DNA from: Campylobacteraceae bacterium
Lineage (GTDB): Bacteria > Campylobacterota > Campylobacteria > Campylobacterales > Sulfurovaceae
Length of the DNA: 52,751 nt
Assembly (NCBI GenBank): GCA_027038275.1
Contig: JALVXC010000055.1
Coordinates: forward strand, 1-52,751
Direction of reading: 5' to 3'
In this document: positions 34,709 through 43,313 of the stretch, piece by piece
Layout: every line of letters starts with the position of its first letter
Position numbering within the stretch: the first letter of the stretch is position 1
Position numbers and translations under genes: made by a program
Notes under the pieces: generated by a model
What the model saw: the letters and a program-made list of their open reading frames with translations, nothing else
What the model was told of the DNA's origin: nothing
Database searches by the model: none

Positions 34709-35329
34709 ATGTCACTATTTAAACTTTTTATATATATTTTTACATTAATAGGGCTACTACTTTTTTCAGGATGTGGAGACAGCAAAAATGGTCTCTCTCA
34801 AACTACAGCACTAGGGGAAGCAACATCTATTCTAATTAATGACCCAAATGCAACTATGACTCCTGCATCTACAACTCTTAAGAGTATCACTTCAAAACTT
34901 GCTAAAATTGTAGAGATAGATGTATTAACAGAAAATCAAAAAGATGCTACATCATTTACTAAAGAGATTCGATATTGTGATGTTTCAGGGGTAAAAGAGT
35001 TTGAACACAAAGGAACACTGCAAAAAATTATAAAATTAGAAAAATTTAATTCTTGTAAAACAACTGAGTATACACAAAATGGATATATTACTCTCAACTA
35101 TGAACAGTTAGATAGAGAAGGGAAATACCCTCAAATTGTTAATATAACAGTTAATGAAGATTTTACTTTTAATGATATTTTACTTAAAAAGGGTTCAAAT
35201 ATTGAAAGTCATATTGATTATAATAGTAATAAAAGCATTAAAAGAATCTCTATAAAAGTAAATGGAGTTGTTACTTACCAGTATGGGACATATAAACTTA
35301 TTAACGACCAAGATATAGTTGTTTTATAA
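34709..35329 (+). CDS. Hypothetical lipoprotein, 206 residues
   Basis: A signal peptide with lipobox FSGC (Cys22) is followed by a low-complexity serine/threonine region, then a beta-rich domain (KGSNIESHIDYNSNKSIKRISIKVNGVV) with a CDVSG segment and a second cysteine that may pair. No family recognised. It lies 199 bases after aroC in very AT-rich DNA and 17 bases before the methyltransferase gene. Confidence 0.65.
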   Translation: MSLFKLFIYIFTLIGLLLFSGCGDSKNGLSQTTALGEATSILINDPNATMTPASTTLKSITSKLAKIVEIDVLTENQKDATSFTKEIRYCDVSGVKEFEHKGTLQKIIKLEKFNSCKTTEYTQNGYITLNYEQLDREGKYPQIVNITVNEDFTFNDILLKKGSNIESHIDYNSNKSIKRISIKVNGVVTYQYGTYKLINDQDIVVL

Positions 35330-35346
35330 ATCTTAGGGGGTAACAT

Positions 35347-35784
35347 ATGACAAATAATCCACTATATCCAAAACTTTTAGTATTTTTACAATTCTCCCTT
35401 ATGGGGCTTATGCTTCTTTTTTCACAAGGAGTCTCTTTTATAGGAGTTTTAATCTTTTTAGTTGGTGCTATTATTGGTCTATTTGCACTTACTCATAATA
35501 GACTTGGGAACTTCAATATTCAACCTAAAATGAAAGAGAATGCAAAACTTATTACAACAGGTATCTACGCTTACATTCGCCACCCTATGTACCTCTCTGT
35601 ACTACTTATGATGTTAGGTGTTTTTATTGGTTCTCCATCTATTGTTGAAGCTCTATTTTTACTACTACTCACCATTGTCCTAGTTCTAAAGGCAAAAAGA
35701 GAAGAGAGCATTTGGCTCAAAGAGACTAAGGAGTATGTAGAGTATAAGAAGAGAACTAAACTTTTTATCCCTTTTATCTTGTAA
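35347..35784 (+). CDS. ICMT/PEMT-like membrane methyltransferase
   Basis: A 145-residue multi-pass membrane protein (helices at about 10-27, 28-47 and 80-110) with the signature of the isoprenylcysteine carboxyl methyltransferase/phospholipid methyltransferase group: GIYAYIRHPMYLSVLLMMLG at 67-86 and REESIWLKETKEYVEYKKRTK near the end (SAM-binding RHP and EE motifs). The substrate is unknown; small bacterial members methylate lipids or other hydrophobic groups. AGGGGG precedes the ATG. It is probably cotranscribed with the upstream lipoprotein. Confidence 0.82.
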   Translation: MTNNPLYPKLLVFLQFSLMGLMLLFSQGVSFIGVLIFLVGAIIGLFALTHNRLGNFNIQPKMKENAKLITTGIYAYIRHPMYLSVLLMMLGVFIGSPSIVEALFLLLLTIVLVLKAKREESIWLKETKEYVEYKKRTKLFIPFIL

Positions 35785-35855
35785 AGAGTAAAATCGTTAA
35801 CACTATCTGTGATACAATGCCAAAAAATATTTATTCTAAAAAACAAAGAGAAACT

Positions 35856-37109
35856 ATGAAAAGAAAATCACAACTTTTAGTACTATTTGGCATTCTATCT
35901 GTTACAACTCTATATTCTAAAGCTGAAACAAAAGAGCAAATACCCTACACTCTCTATGAACAAGAAAAGAGAGTATGTATTCACCGTCTACCAAAAAAAT
36001 CAAAAAAGAAAGACAACTCACTCTGTCAAGAGTATCGCTTAGAGATACCCGAAGTTAATTCGCTTAAACTAAATGATAAGCTTACAAAAAGAATAGAACA
36101 GAGTTTAAAACCTTATCTTAAAAAATTCAGAGAGAAACTCATTCAAGAAGATGAGCTTAAAGAGTTTAAAAATGATTCTGATGCTAAAGGAACATGGTAT
36201 GAACATATTCGCATAATACCCTTTGCTTATACAGACTCAACCTATACTCTGTTAGAGAATCGTGTTACTTATACAGGAGGAGCTCATGGTAACGATGAGA
36301 TACTTCTTCATATTTACGATAGAAAAAATAATAATGAGTTAGAGTTAAAAGATATTTTTAACAAATCAGAGCTTGAGCAACTTAGTAAAATAGCAGAGAA
36401 GAAATATAGAGAAGAGCAAAAATTAAAAAAAACTGACTCAATGAAAAAAGCAGGTTGGTTTAGTGATGAGTTTCAATTGACTAAAAACTTCTGTTTAACA
36501 TCAAAGGGTATACTTTTCCACTATAACCCTTACGAGATTAAACCCTATTCAGAGGGAAGTACAGAAATATTCTTAACCAATAAAGAGTTAACTTCTATTG
36601 TAAAAGAGAATCCCTACTTTGCCTCAAAAAAACCATTTTTTCAAAGTGATGTTGGAGAGGATTTAACTCTATATGCCTATACAATTGATACAGATACCAT
36701 AGAGCTTAAAATTGTAAACACTTCTAAAAAAATCAAGACACATAAAAATTGGCTAAGTCTCTCTTTCCCAAATTTAAAGCTTAAGAAGAGAAATGTCCAA
36801 CTTTTGAAAAGTGATTTTAAGAGATTTTATGTCTATGAAAAAGGTAGAAAAATTTTTAACAAAGAGCTTAAAAAAGATATAAAGGCAAAATACCCTCTAC
36901 TTGAAGCAGAGGGTGAAGCAAGAAAAGAAGAAGATAAAAAAGTTCTTGATTTTAAAATGAATATACCACGAGATATAAAAAATATACAACTCTATATTAG
37001 AGCCACATATAAAGATAAAAATGAGACCATAACCTCACCAAATAACAATAAAAACATAGGTCAGCAAGGCTATTCAAATTATCAAATATCTATTCCTGTA
37101 GAGAAATAA
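35856..37109 (+). CDS. DUF3298-domain exported protein
   Basis: About 417 residues. I start at the ATG at 35856, which opens a normal signal peptide (MKRKSQLLVLFGILSVTTLYSKA) after AAAGAG; an in-frame ATG at 35817 adds 13 unlikely residues. The DUF4163/DUF3298 (RsiV-like) region spans about residues 40-250, with the telltale YTGGAHGN and KDIFNKSELEQL. In RsiV this fold binds lysozyme, but a role in this organism is unknown. The C-terminal 160 residues are a separate beta-rich domain. The stop is one base before the next gene. Confidence 0.75.
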   Translation: MKRKSQLLVLFGILSVTTLYSKAETKEQIPYTLYEQEKRVCIHRLPKKSKKKDNSLCQEYRLEIPEVNSLKLNDKLTKRIEQSLKPYLKKFREKLIQEDELKEFKNDSDAKGTWYEHIRIIPFAYTDSTYTLLENRVTYTGGAHGNDEILLHIYDRKNNNELELKDIFNKSELEQLSKIAEKKYREEQKLKKTDSMKKAGWFSDEFQLTKNFCLTSKGILFHYNPYEIKPYSEGSTEIFLTNKELTSIVKENPYFASKKPFFQSDVGEDLTLYAYTIDTDTIELKIVNTSKKIKTHKNWLSLSFPNLKLKKRNVQLLKSDFKRFYVYEKGRKIFNKELKKDIKAKYPLLEAEGEARKEEDKKVLDFKMNIPRDIKNIQLYIRATYKDKNETITSPNNNKNIGQQGYSNYQISIPVEK

Positions 37110-37110
37110 A

Positions 37111-37791
37111 ATGACTTTTAAAGGTTTTCCAAAAGAGGGGTTAGAGTTCCTTGATAACATCATTTTAAACAACTCAAAAGAGTGGTTAGATGAACATAGA
37201 GAGGAGTATGAGAGGTTTATTGTTGCTCCAAACAAAGCATATATTCAGGAGATGGGGGAGCATTTACAAATATTAGTTCCCAATATCAATGCCATACCAA
37301 AGATAAATAAGTCGCTCTTTCGTATCTATAGAGATGCACGTTTTCATCGACTCGACCCAATCAAAGAGCGTATAGGCATTATCTTTTGGCAGGGTGAGAC
37401 CCACCGAATGCAGAGTGCCTCTTTCTATATGCACTATGACCCATTTGAGGTCTTTGTAGCTACAGGCATACGCAACTTTAAACCACCTCTTCTTAGTGCC
37501 TATAGAGACTATATCCAAAATGAACAAAAGAGAGAGGAGTTACACCTCATATTGGAGGAGTTAAAGAAAAAAGGTTACCAAATTGTAAAGCCAAAGTTTA
37601 AACGCTACCCAGCAAATATGAACCCCAAAGAGAAATACTCCTACCTCTACCTTTTTGGCTCAATGTATGCCTTTAAAACCTTTACTCCTAATAAGACTTT
37701 TCACTCTGAAAAGATTATTGAACATAATTTTAAAATTTATGAGGATTGTTTTGCTCTTCATCAGTGGCTTTTTGGGTTGACGGTGGTTTAA
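37111..37791 (+). CDS. DUF2461 (TIGR02453) family protein
   Basis: A 226-residue protein of the widely conserved but uncharacterised DUF2461 family. Characteristic segments are FLDNIILNNSKEWLDEHREEYE near the start, NKSLFRIYRDARFHRLDPIKERIGI (about 66-90), and a FYMHYDPFEVFVATGIRNFKPP-type stretch. It is cytoplasmic, with no membrane segment. It lies one base after the DUF3298 gene, so the two are cotranscribed. Confidence 0.85.
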   Translation: MTFKGFPKEGLEFLDNIILNNSKEWLDEHREEYERFIVAPNKAYIQEMGEHLQILVPNINAIPKINKSLFRIYRDARFHRLDPIKERIGIIFWQGETHRMQSASFYMHYDPFEVFVATGIRNFKPPLLSAYRDYIQNEQKREELHLILEELKKKGYQIVKPKFKRYPANMNPKEKYSYLYLFGSMYAFKTFTPNKTFHSEKIIEHNFKIYEDCFALHQWLFGLTVV

Positions 37792-37822
37792 AAAAATTCA
37801 AATTTATTGGCATTTTAAATAT

Positions 37823-37907
37823 GGGTAGACACATTGGTCTACCTCTACAAATCAAATGAATTTAAAATACGAACAAACCGTAGGGACAGACCCGATGTGT
37901 CTGCCCA
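37823..37907. repeat. Pair of palindromic repeats in inverted orientation (GTAGAC / GTAGGGACAGAC type)
   Basis: GGTAGAC and GTCTACC form a hairpin at 37824-37843. GGGACAGAC and GTCTGCCC form a second at 37883-37906. Their conserved ends (CTCTAC and CGTAGGG) face each other, 35-40 bases apart. Near-identical TTGGCAT words flank the pair. The pair lies between convergent genes and may also terminate transcription. Confidence 0.6.
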
Positions 37908-37925
37908 CAAATTGGCATATTAAAT

Positions 37926-38651
37926 CTAATGAAAAAACCACTTCCCATCATAAGGTAAAATAATATCTGTAAAGCTCAACCACGCCTCTTTAGAAAATAG
38001 TGCTGTCTGAACAAGCTCTGTATCTGGGGCTATGCTAAAGAGTAGAGGAATAAGCAGATATATTACAACTGTTTGAATCTGCTGTTGTCTATTTTTAAAC
38101 ATTCCAAATTTAAGTGCTGTCCCTGATGACTTTTTCATACGTCTATTTCCTAAGTCAACACTATAGATTTCATCTAATATCAAATGAACAAAGTACCCTA
38201 ACGTAATCATAAACCCATAAACCCAAGAAACCAATGAGTTCAAATCAAAAAACCATTGAGAGACAATAGCAATAACCAAACCCCAAAGAAAGGCAACAGG
38301 AATGCTGTGGAACATTCCTCTATGTTTTGATATTTTTCTAAAAAACTCCAAAAAAGCATAGCGAATAGCCACAAATACTAAAGAGGCAACAACTACCATC
38401 TCAACTAAAGAGTAGGTGGAGGACTTAACAAATATAATCAAAATTGTCATAAGCAATGAGAGTATATTAAAAGCAACTTTTATAGATGTAGAGCGAGGAG
38501 AGTCAACATCAGGGAGAAGTCCACCAAGTGTACCTAAAAAGAATGCTACAACAGCCTCTTGTGGAGAGACCACCTCCATAGAGAGAAGTGTTGCAGAGAC
38601 TACAGCAGAAGCCCCTGCTGCTACATTAAAATGTGTATTAAAATTTGCCAT
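37926..38651 (-). CDS. YdjM-like membrane-bound metal-dependent hydrolase (DUF457)
   Basis: A 241-residue membrane protein with about five hydrophobic segments. Conserved metal-type motifs are GGLLPDVDSPRS (about residues 43-54), HRGMFHSIP (about 113-121) and HLILDEIYSVD (about 154-164), as in the LexA-regulated YdjM family. The reaction is unknown. It lies one base after the lipoprotein gene upstream and converges on DUF2461. Confidence 0.83.
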   Translation of the reverse strand: MANFNTHFNVAAGASAVVSATLLSMEVVSPQEAVVAFFLGTLGGLLPDVDSPRSTSIKVAFNILSLLMTILIIFVKSSTYSLVEMVVVASLVFVAIRYAFLEFFRKISKHRGMFHSIPVAFLWGLVIAIVSQWFFDLNSLVSWVYGFMITLGYFVHLILDEIYSVDLGNRRMKKSSGTALKFGMFKNRQQQIQTVVIYLLIPLLFSIAPDTELVQTALFSKEAWLSFTDIILPYDGKWFFH

Positions 38652-38652
38652 T

Positions 38653-39078
38653 TTACTTGTCCACTATGGTAATAAGTTTATGAGAGCTTCCTAAAATATC
38701 CTCTACAATCTGGTCACCCGAAAAGAGAACCAAGTGAGGTTTTGGGGAGTGGTATCTTCCTGTTCTACTCTGCTCAGCAATATCTGCTTTTACTAACCAC
38801 CCTTTCCACTCGACATCTCCACCATAAGCTAAACCCTTTCGTTTGTAGGCTCTTTTTGGTACAGATATTTGAAAACTTGCCCCTTGTGGGTGTTTAAGTC
38901 TACTTGAAAAGTAGTCTCGAATGGCAGAGGCGTAGTTTCTAGGTGGACGACCATACTCCAAATCACTGTTTTGTGTTGAGCTACCTATACCTGTACCCAG
39001 ACCAATAGTCGGTTTTGGTGCAGGGACACAACCTACAAAAAGAACAGAGAGTGCCAATATGCTTAATCTTTTTTTCAT
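38653..39078 (-). CDS. Hypothetical lipoprotein, 141 residues
   Basis: A signal peptide with lipobox FVGC (Cys17). The mature part (PPRNYASAIRDYFSSRLKHPQGASFQISVPKRAYKRK in part) resembles small Campylobacterota lipoproteins of unknown role. The gene sits between purN and the YdjM-like gene with short gaps (23 and 1 bases), so all are probably one transcript. Confidence 0.72.
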   Translation of the reverse strand: MKKRLSILALSVLFVGCVPAPKPTIGLGTGIGSSTQNSDLEYGRPPRNYASAIRDYFSSRLKHPQGASFQISVPKRAYKRKGLAYGGDVEWKGWLVKADIAEQSRTGRYHSPKPHLVLFSGDQIVEDILGSSHKLITIVDK

Positions 39079-39101
39079 CTATTTCCTTTTTTCTTAGTAT
39101 A

Positions 39102-39656
39102 CTAAACTTCCTCTAAAACCTCTATAATCGCTTCACAAAGAGCTAACTTTTCTACTCTTTTTACCTCTGCTTCATACTCCTCAAATGATTTATTAGCTTT
39201 TTGAACTATCTTTTGTAAAATAATCTTACCACCGTCAAGCTCAGAGTTTACCCAATGAACAGAGACCCCACCCTCTTCATTTTCATCTTCATAACTTCTC
39301 TCTATTGCCATCATACCCTTATGAAGTGGTAACAGAGATGGGTGTAGATTTATCGCTTTAATTTCATTAGTAAAAACAGGGGTCAATATTCGCATAAATC
39401 CTGCTAAAACAGTTAAATCAGGCTTATAGTAGTGTAGAGCATGAACCAACTCTTGGTCAAACTCCTCTCTAGTTTTAAATGCCTTAGAGTCAATAATCTC
39501 CAAAGGAATATTATGCTCCTTAGCAAAAGCTACTCCCCCTGCATTGGGTCGGTTAGTAATGGCTACTACTACCTCTAACTCTTTTTTATGTAGATGTTCT
39601 AAAATGTACTTTAGGTTACTACCTGTTCCACTAAATAGTACGGCTATCTTTTTCAA
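39102..39656 (-). CDS. purN: Phosphoribosylglycinamide formyltransferase
   Basis: Transfers a formyl group from 10-formyl-tetrahydrofolate to GAR in purine synthesis. The substrate loop is VLFSGTGSNL (7-16). The catalytic Asn/His lie in NLHPSLLPLHKG (about 101-112), and the Asp lies in SELDGGKII (about 136-144). The 184-residue length is normal. It overlaps the nnr 3' end by 26 bases. Confidence 0.94.
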   Translation of the reverse strand: MKKIAVLFSGTGSNLKYILEHLHKKELEVVVAITNRPNAGGVAFAKEHNIPLEIIDSKAFKTREEFDQELVHALHYYKPDLTVLAGFMRILTPVFTNEIKAINLHPSLLPLHKGMMAIERSYEDENEEGGVSVHWVNSELDGGKIILQKIVQKANKSFEEYEAEVKRVEKLALCEAIIEVLEEV

Positions 39657-41052
39657 GTTTGGCTATCTCCTCTATTAAATCTGTTGGAAGCATAGCATAA
39701 GAGCTACCACTATAAGCTTTTGCCCCCATAGTTAAAGCCAAAGAGCCTTGAATTGCTGAGTTTAAAGCAGAGTAACCTTGAGCCAACAACGCCCCAATAA
39801 GCCCACTTAAGACATCTCCACTTCCACCTTTGCTTAGTTTTGCACTTCCAAAGGAGTTAACAAAAAGTCTGTCATCTTGAGCAATAATCATATTTGCCCC
39901 CTTTAGAAGTAGTGTTACATGAGGGAAAAGCTCACAAAACTCTCTAACCTTCTCAAAACGGTTAGCTTGTAAAATGGCTATATTTAAGGGACTATCTATG
40001 GTCATATTCCACAGGTTTACAAACTCTTTTGGATGTGGAGTTAAAACTATCTCTCGGTCTCTCTGTTCTAAAAACTCTAAAATTATCTCATTTGAAAAGA
40101 CTCCAGCATCTAACACCACAGGGGCTTGGCTCTCTAAAACCTCTTCTACCATCTCATCTTCAAACTCTAAAAAGCCCATACCAAAAGCAATAGCTGTTGT
40201 ATTGTTAGGCAAGGAGATATCTTGCATAAGTGAAAAAGGAAGAGAAGATTCAACCTCTCCAACAACAGTTACAAGTCCTACTCCAAAACGCAAAGCAGAC
40301 ATAGCCGACATAATTCCTGCCCCCTCTTTCTCTCCCACCATAACTGCTAAATGCCCAAAGTTTCCTTTGTGGCTATTGGCTTTAGTTCGTATAGGTAGTT
40401 TTAAGTCACTCTCTTCAAGCAGATGAGCATTACTCTTAAATCCAATAGTATACTTCTCATGACTTACCCCCAAATCGACACAGATAACCTCACCCACATA
40501 ATCTTTTGCCATATCGGAGTACAAACACTCCTTTAAAGCCCCCATAGTAATGGTTACATCACAAAAGAGAGCCATAGGCAGAGGGTTACCGTCAACATCA
40601 ATTCCTGTAGGAACATCACAAGCTATCTTAAAGCTATTGAGTTTTTCTAGTTGGACAATAAGCTTTCGTGTCTTCTCATCTAACTCTCGACTAAGCCCTG
40701 CTCCAAATATGGCATCTACAACTACATCTGCCTCTTGCACTTCATCTACAAACTCAATGTCTAAACACTGCACACGCTCTAGTTGCACCTCTGCCATAAC
40801 AGAACGCACTCCAAAAGGAATATAGAGTTTAACATCATACTCACTCTGTAAAAGCCTAGCCAAAACAATACCATCTGCTCCATTATTTCCAACTCCAGAG
40901 ACAATTAGAATAGAGCTTTTAGGTTTGAAATTGGCTCTAATGTAGTTAGCCATACCACTAGCGGCGTGTTCCATAAGTATATCTTCGGTTAGAGCGTAGT
41001 CGTCGTAACATCTTTGGTCTAGGGGGTAGCAGGATTTGTATAGGGGTTGCAT
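39631..41052 (-). CDS. nnr: Bifunctional NAD(P)HX epimerase/dehydratase
   Basis: Repairs hydrated NADH and NADPH. The N-terminal epimerase (YjeF_N, about residues 1-200) has GVGNNGADGIVLARLL and DAIFGAGLSRE. The C-terminal ADP-dependent dehydratase (about 210-473) has NSHKGNFGHLAVMVG and the nucleotide motif KGGSGDVLSGLIGALLAQG. The fused length of 473 is normal. The ATG at 41052 directly follows the stop of the PtuB-like gene, and its AAAGG site lies inside that gene. Confidence 0.94.
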   Translation of the reverse strand: MQPLYKSCYPLDQRCYDDYALTEDILMEHAASGMANYIRANFKPKSSILIVSGVGNNGADGIVLARLLQSEYDVKLYIPFGVRSVMAEVQLERVQCLDIEFVDEVQEADVVVDAIFGAGLSRELDEKTRKLIVQLEKLNSFKIACDVPTGIDVDGNPLPMALFCDVTITMGALKECLYSDMAKDYVGEVICVDLGVSHEKYTIGFKSNAHLLEESDLKLPIRTKANSHKGNFGHLAVMVGEKEGAGIMSAMSALRFGVGLVTVVGEVESSLPFSLMQDISLPNNTTAIAFGMGFLEFEDEMVEEVLESQAPVVLDAGVFSNEIILEFLEQRDREIVLTPHPKEFVNLWNMTIDSPLNIAILQANRFEKVREFCELFPHVTLLLKGANMIIAQDDRLFVNSFGSAKLSKGGSGDVLSGLIGALLAQGYSALNSAIQGSLALTMGAKAYSGSSYAMLPTDLIEEIAKLEKDSRTI

Positions 41053-41739
41053 CTATTTTTTACCTTTTAATTGTAGTTTTTTTCTTAGAAAATAGACTAT
41101 CATTTCACAATAGGGTTCAAACTTGCCATTATGTTTCTCTTGATAATAGGTTAAAATCTTTTGAATATTTGCAATAGTATAGCCTTTTGATTTCAAGTTT
41201 TGCATAACTCTATCATAAACATGTTTTCTATTTTTTTGTAAAATATCAACATTGAGGTTTAATACACTATTGAGTTCATTGTCAATATTTTTATCTTTGG
41301 AGTGAATGGCAATAGCTTTTGCAGACTTTTTATATACTATTTTCTTCTCAATAGAGGTTAAAAGCTCAATGTAGTGTAACTCCTCTTCACCTTTTTTACC
41401 GTCACAAAATTGATTTTTATGTTTTTGACCTTCGCCACCACTACAAGCTATAAAAAGATTTTGATACTCTATTTGAAGTTTTCTATACTTTGTTTGTGGT
41501 TTAAAGTGTTCTATCTTGCTATTATCACAATCTATGCGACTCATACAGTAACAGCAGATATAACCTTGCTCTTGAAGTAGTTGTTTCCTTAGATTTTCAG
41601 CTCTATCTTCTCTACACTGCTCTTTTGTTTTCTCTTTAAAATCTTCATAAATATTTGAGTCTTCTAAATTTTTATGAGAGATTGTACTTCGATAAGCAGT
41701 TAAACTTTTTGGCTCTTTTGTCTTAATTATCTTCTTCAA
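41053..41739 (-). CDS. ptuB: PtuB-like HNH endonuclease (Septu system effector)
   Basis: A 228-residue HNH nuclease of the TIGR02646/PtuB kind. Zinc and HNH motifs are ICCYCMSRI (62-69), SKIEHFKPQT (74-83) and QNLFIACSGGEG (93-104), followed by a cysteine (CDGKKG, 112-117). In Septu defence PtuB is the DNA-cutting partner of the ATPase PtuA. The gene overlaps the PtuA-like gene by 17 bases, so the two are translated together. No reverse transcriptase lies nearby, so this is stand-alone Septu rather than an Ec78-type retron. It ends exactly at the nnr start codon, which is unusual. Confidence 0.8.
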   Translation of the reverse strand: MKKIIKTKEPKSLTAYRSTISHKNLEDSNIYEDFKEKTKEQCREDRAENLRKQLLQEQGYICCYCMSRIDCDNSKIEHFKPQTKYRKLQIEYQNLFIACSGGEGQKHKNQFCDGKKGEEELHYIELLTSIEKKIVYKKSAKAIAIHSKDKNIDNELNSVLNLNVDILQKNRKHVYDRVMQNLKSKGYTIANIQKILTYYQEKHNGKFEPYCEMIVYFLRKKLQLKGKK

Positions 41740-42835
41740 AATCTATCCGTTCAAAAGCTAAATCATTTCTAAGAGCTAAAATATCTTTATCGTTCTCTCC
41801 TATTACATACTCTAGCTTATCTAACGCACTCTCTGCTTTATCGAACTCTTGATTATTAATTAGCTCTTGTATCTCATTAAATCGTTTTGTTATTTTAGGT
41901 ACTCTTGTATCTGTTACACCCATCTGTTCTAAAACCCACTCTATATCTCGACCGTAAGCTGTAATATTCTCTATAGCTTCTATTTTTCCCTCTTTATTTT
42001 TTATTAAAAAGCGTAAATATTTATTTTTAGCACTTGATATAATATGTGGCGAATGTGTAGCTATAATGATTTGACAGTTATTTTGTTTTGCAAAGTTTTC
42101 ATAGATTTTTAGGACTTTGTTTTGCCAACTTGGGTGTAGGGAGAGTTCGGGTTCGTCTATTAGGATTACCTTATCTTTATAATCTTGGAAATATAGATAT
42201 AAAACTTTTGAGAGTAGTGTTTTTTCTCCTGTTGAGAGTTCATCAATGGTAAACAGAGTTCTATTATCATTTTTCTTTGATGTATAATAATATTCTTCAT
42301 TTTCACTACTTGAAAACCAAACATTATCATCTTTATCTAAATGGCTATATTTAAAACTAATATCTAAATCATCAAAAATATTTTTCATATAGTTATGAAA
42401 ATGTTCGGTTATTTCACTTGGACGATAATCTTTTTCTTTTAAGAAGAAGTAGAATGTATTTACAAATTCTTCTGCAACTTTTTTTGTATCGTCTATTCCT
42501 GATGAAAAATAAATAATATTTTTAGTAAAATAATCCATATCATTCTCAGAAGAAAATTGAGCTAACTGTCTTATCTCATTATTTATATTAATAAATTCAT
42601 AAATATCTTTTTTAGATAATGGTCGTCTTAAAGTATACTCTCTTCCAAAATTTTCATGAAATATTGACTCTACAGCTTTAATACGACCTATAAGTTCAAA
42701 AAGCGAAGTCTTCCCACTCCCATTAACCCCAGCCAAAACAACAATAGGCAAAGCCTCATCATTCTCATCCACAAAACTAATATCAAAATCTTTAAACATC
42801 TTATAATCGTCTATATGCAGTTTTCGTAGCTTCAT
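41723..42835 (-). CDS. ptuA: PtuA-like ATPase (Septu system)
   Basis: A 370-residue AAA/ABC-type ATPase. Walker A is GVNGSGKT (36-43), the signature LSTGEK is at 200-205, Walker B is VILIDEPELSLHP (223-235) and the H-loop is ATHSPH (259-264), so all catalytic elements are intact. The C-terminal helical region (about 300-370) may contact PtuB. In Septu, PtuA senses the infection and licenses the nuclease. The ribosome site AAGGA directly abuts the TGTAG end of a palindromic repeat at 42846-42870. Confidence 0.78.
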   Translation of the reverse strand: MKLRKLHIDDYKMFKDFDISFVDENDEALPIVVLAGVNGSGKTSLFELIGRIKAVESIFHENFGREYTLRRPLSKKDIYEFININNEIRQLAQFSSENDMDYFTKNIIYFSSGIDDTKKVAEEFVNTFYFFLKEKDYRPSEITEHFHNYMKNIFDDLDISFKYSHLDKDDNVWFSSSENEEYYYTSKKNDNRTLFTIDELSTGEKTLLSKVLYLYFQDYKDKVILIDEPELSLHPSWQNKVLKIYENFAKQNNCQIIIATHSPHIISSAKNKYLRFLIKNKEGKIEAIENITAYGRDIEWVLEQMGVTDTRVPKITKRFNEIQELINNQEFDKAESALDKLEYVIGENDKDILALRNDLAFERIDFEEDN

Positions 42836-42845
42836 TGGAGTTCCT

Positions 42846-42870
42846 TGTAGGGTGCGATTGCTATCGCACC
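42846..42870. repeat. Palindromic TAGGGTG-family repeat at the 5' end of ptuA
   Basis: GGTGCGAT and ATCGCACC form an 8-bp stem with a TGCT loop and a TGTAG outer end. It begins 11 bases upstream of the ptuA ATG, so its edge makes part of the ribosome-site region. A second, inverted copy follows 42 bases away. Confidence 0.7.
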
Positions 42871-42912
42871 TTTAAAATTATTTGCACAAATAAAACCTTT
42901 TATCTTTAAAAT

Positions 42913-42936
42913 GGTGCGATGGCAATCGCACCCTAC
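42913..42936. repeat. Palindromic TAGGGTG-family repeat, inverted partner
   Basis: GGTGCGAT and ATCGCACC with a GGCA loop, then CTAC. The orientation is opposite to the copy at 42846-42870, with the same stem sequence. The pair could form a larger cruciform-like structure between ptuA and rpsU. Confidence 0.7.
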
Positions 42937-43060
42937 GGTTTTTATTGCATCAATTTTACCATAAAACATCTAACTATAATAAACATTGAGCTATAATTCG
43001 CCCCAATTTATCACTTTTGACTTTTGTTCAAAAAATCAGATAAGAAAGGGGGTGATGTAT

Positions 43061-43273
43061 ATGCCAGGGATTAAGCTATCTCCAAGAGACAACTTTGATG
43101 ATGCCTATAGAAAGTTTAAGCGTCAATGTGACAGAAACCTAATCGTTACTGAAGCAAGAGCAAGACAACACTACGAAACTCCAACTGAGAGACGTAAAAA
43201 AGAGAAGATTGCAACACGTAAAAAGATTCTTAAGAAACTTTACATGCTTAGAAGATACGAGGCTAGACTGTAA
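43061..43273 (+). CDS. rpsU: Small-subunit ribosomal protein bS21
   Basis: A 70-residue ribosomal protein of the 30S platform that helps mRNA binding at initiation. The start at 43061 ([22 protein letters not shown]) matches the epsilon-proteobacterial form exactly in length; upstream in-frame starts are spurious. A strong AAAGGGGG site precedes it. The basic C-terminus ends [11 protein letters not shown], as in Helicobacter and Campylobacter. Confidence 0.96.
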   Translation: MPGIKLSPRDNFDDAYRKFKRQCDRNLIVTEARARQHYETPTERRKKEKIATRKKILKKLYMLRRYEARL

Positions 43274-43291
43274 CAAGTCCCCTCTCTCTTT

Positions 43292-43311
43292 TGTGGGTAG
43301 AGATGCCCACA
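43292..43311. terminator. Short hairpin between convergent rpsU and SLOG genes
   Basis: TGTGGG and CCCACA form a 6-bp stem with an 8-base loop, 19 bases after rpsU and just before the stop of the convergent gene. TCTACTTTT follows on the plus strand. It may be a weak bidirectional terminator. Confidence 0.4.
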
Positions 43312-43313
43312 GT

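Noticed and set aside
41053-42985. Ec78-type retron (reverse transcriptase plus PtuAB)
   Set aside because: No reverse transcriptase gene or msr/msd-like structured region lies beside the PtuA/PtuB pair.
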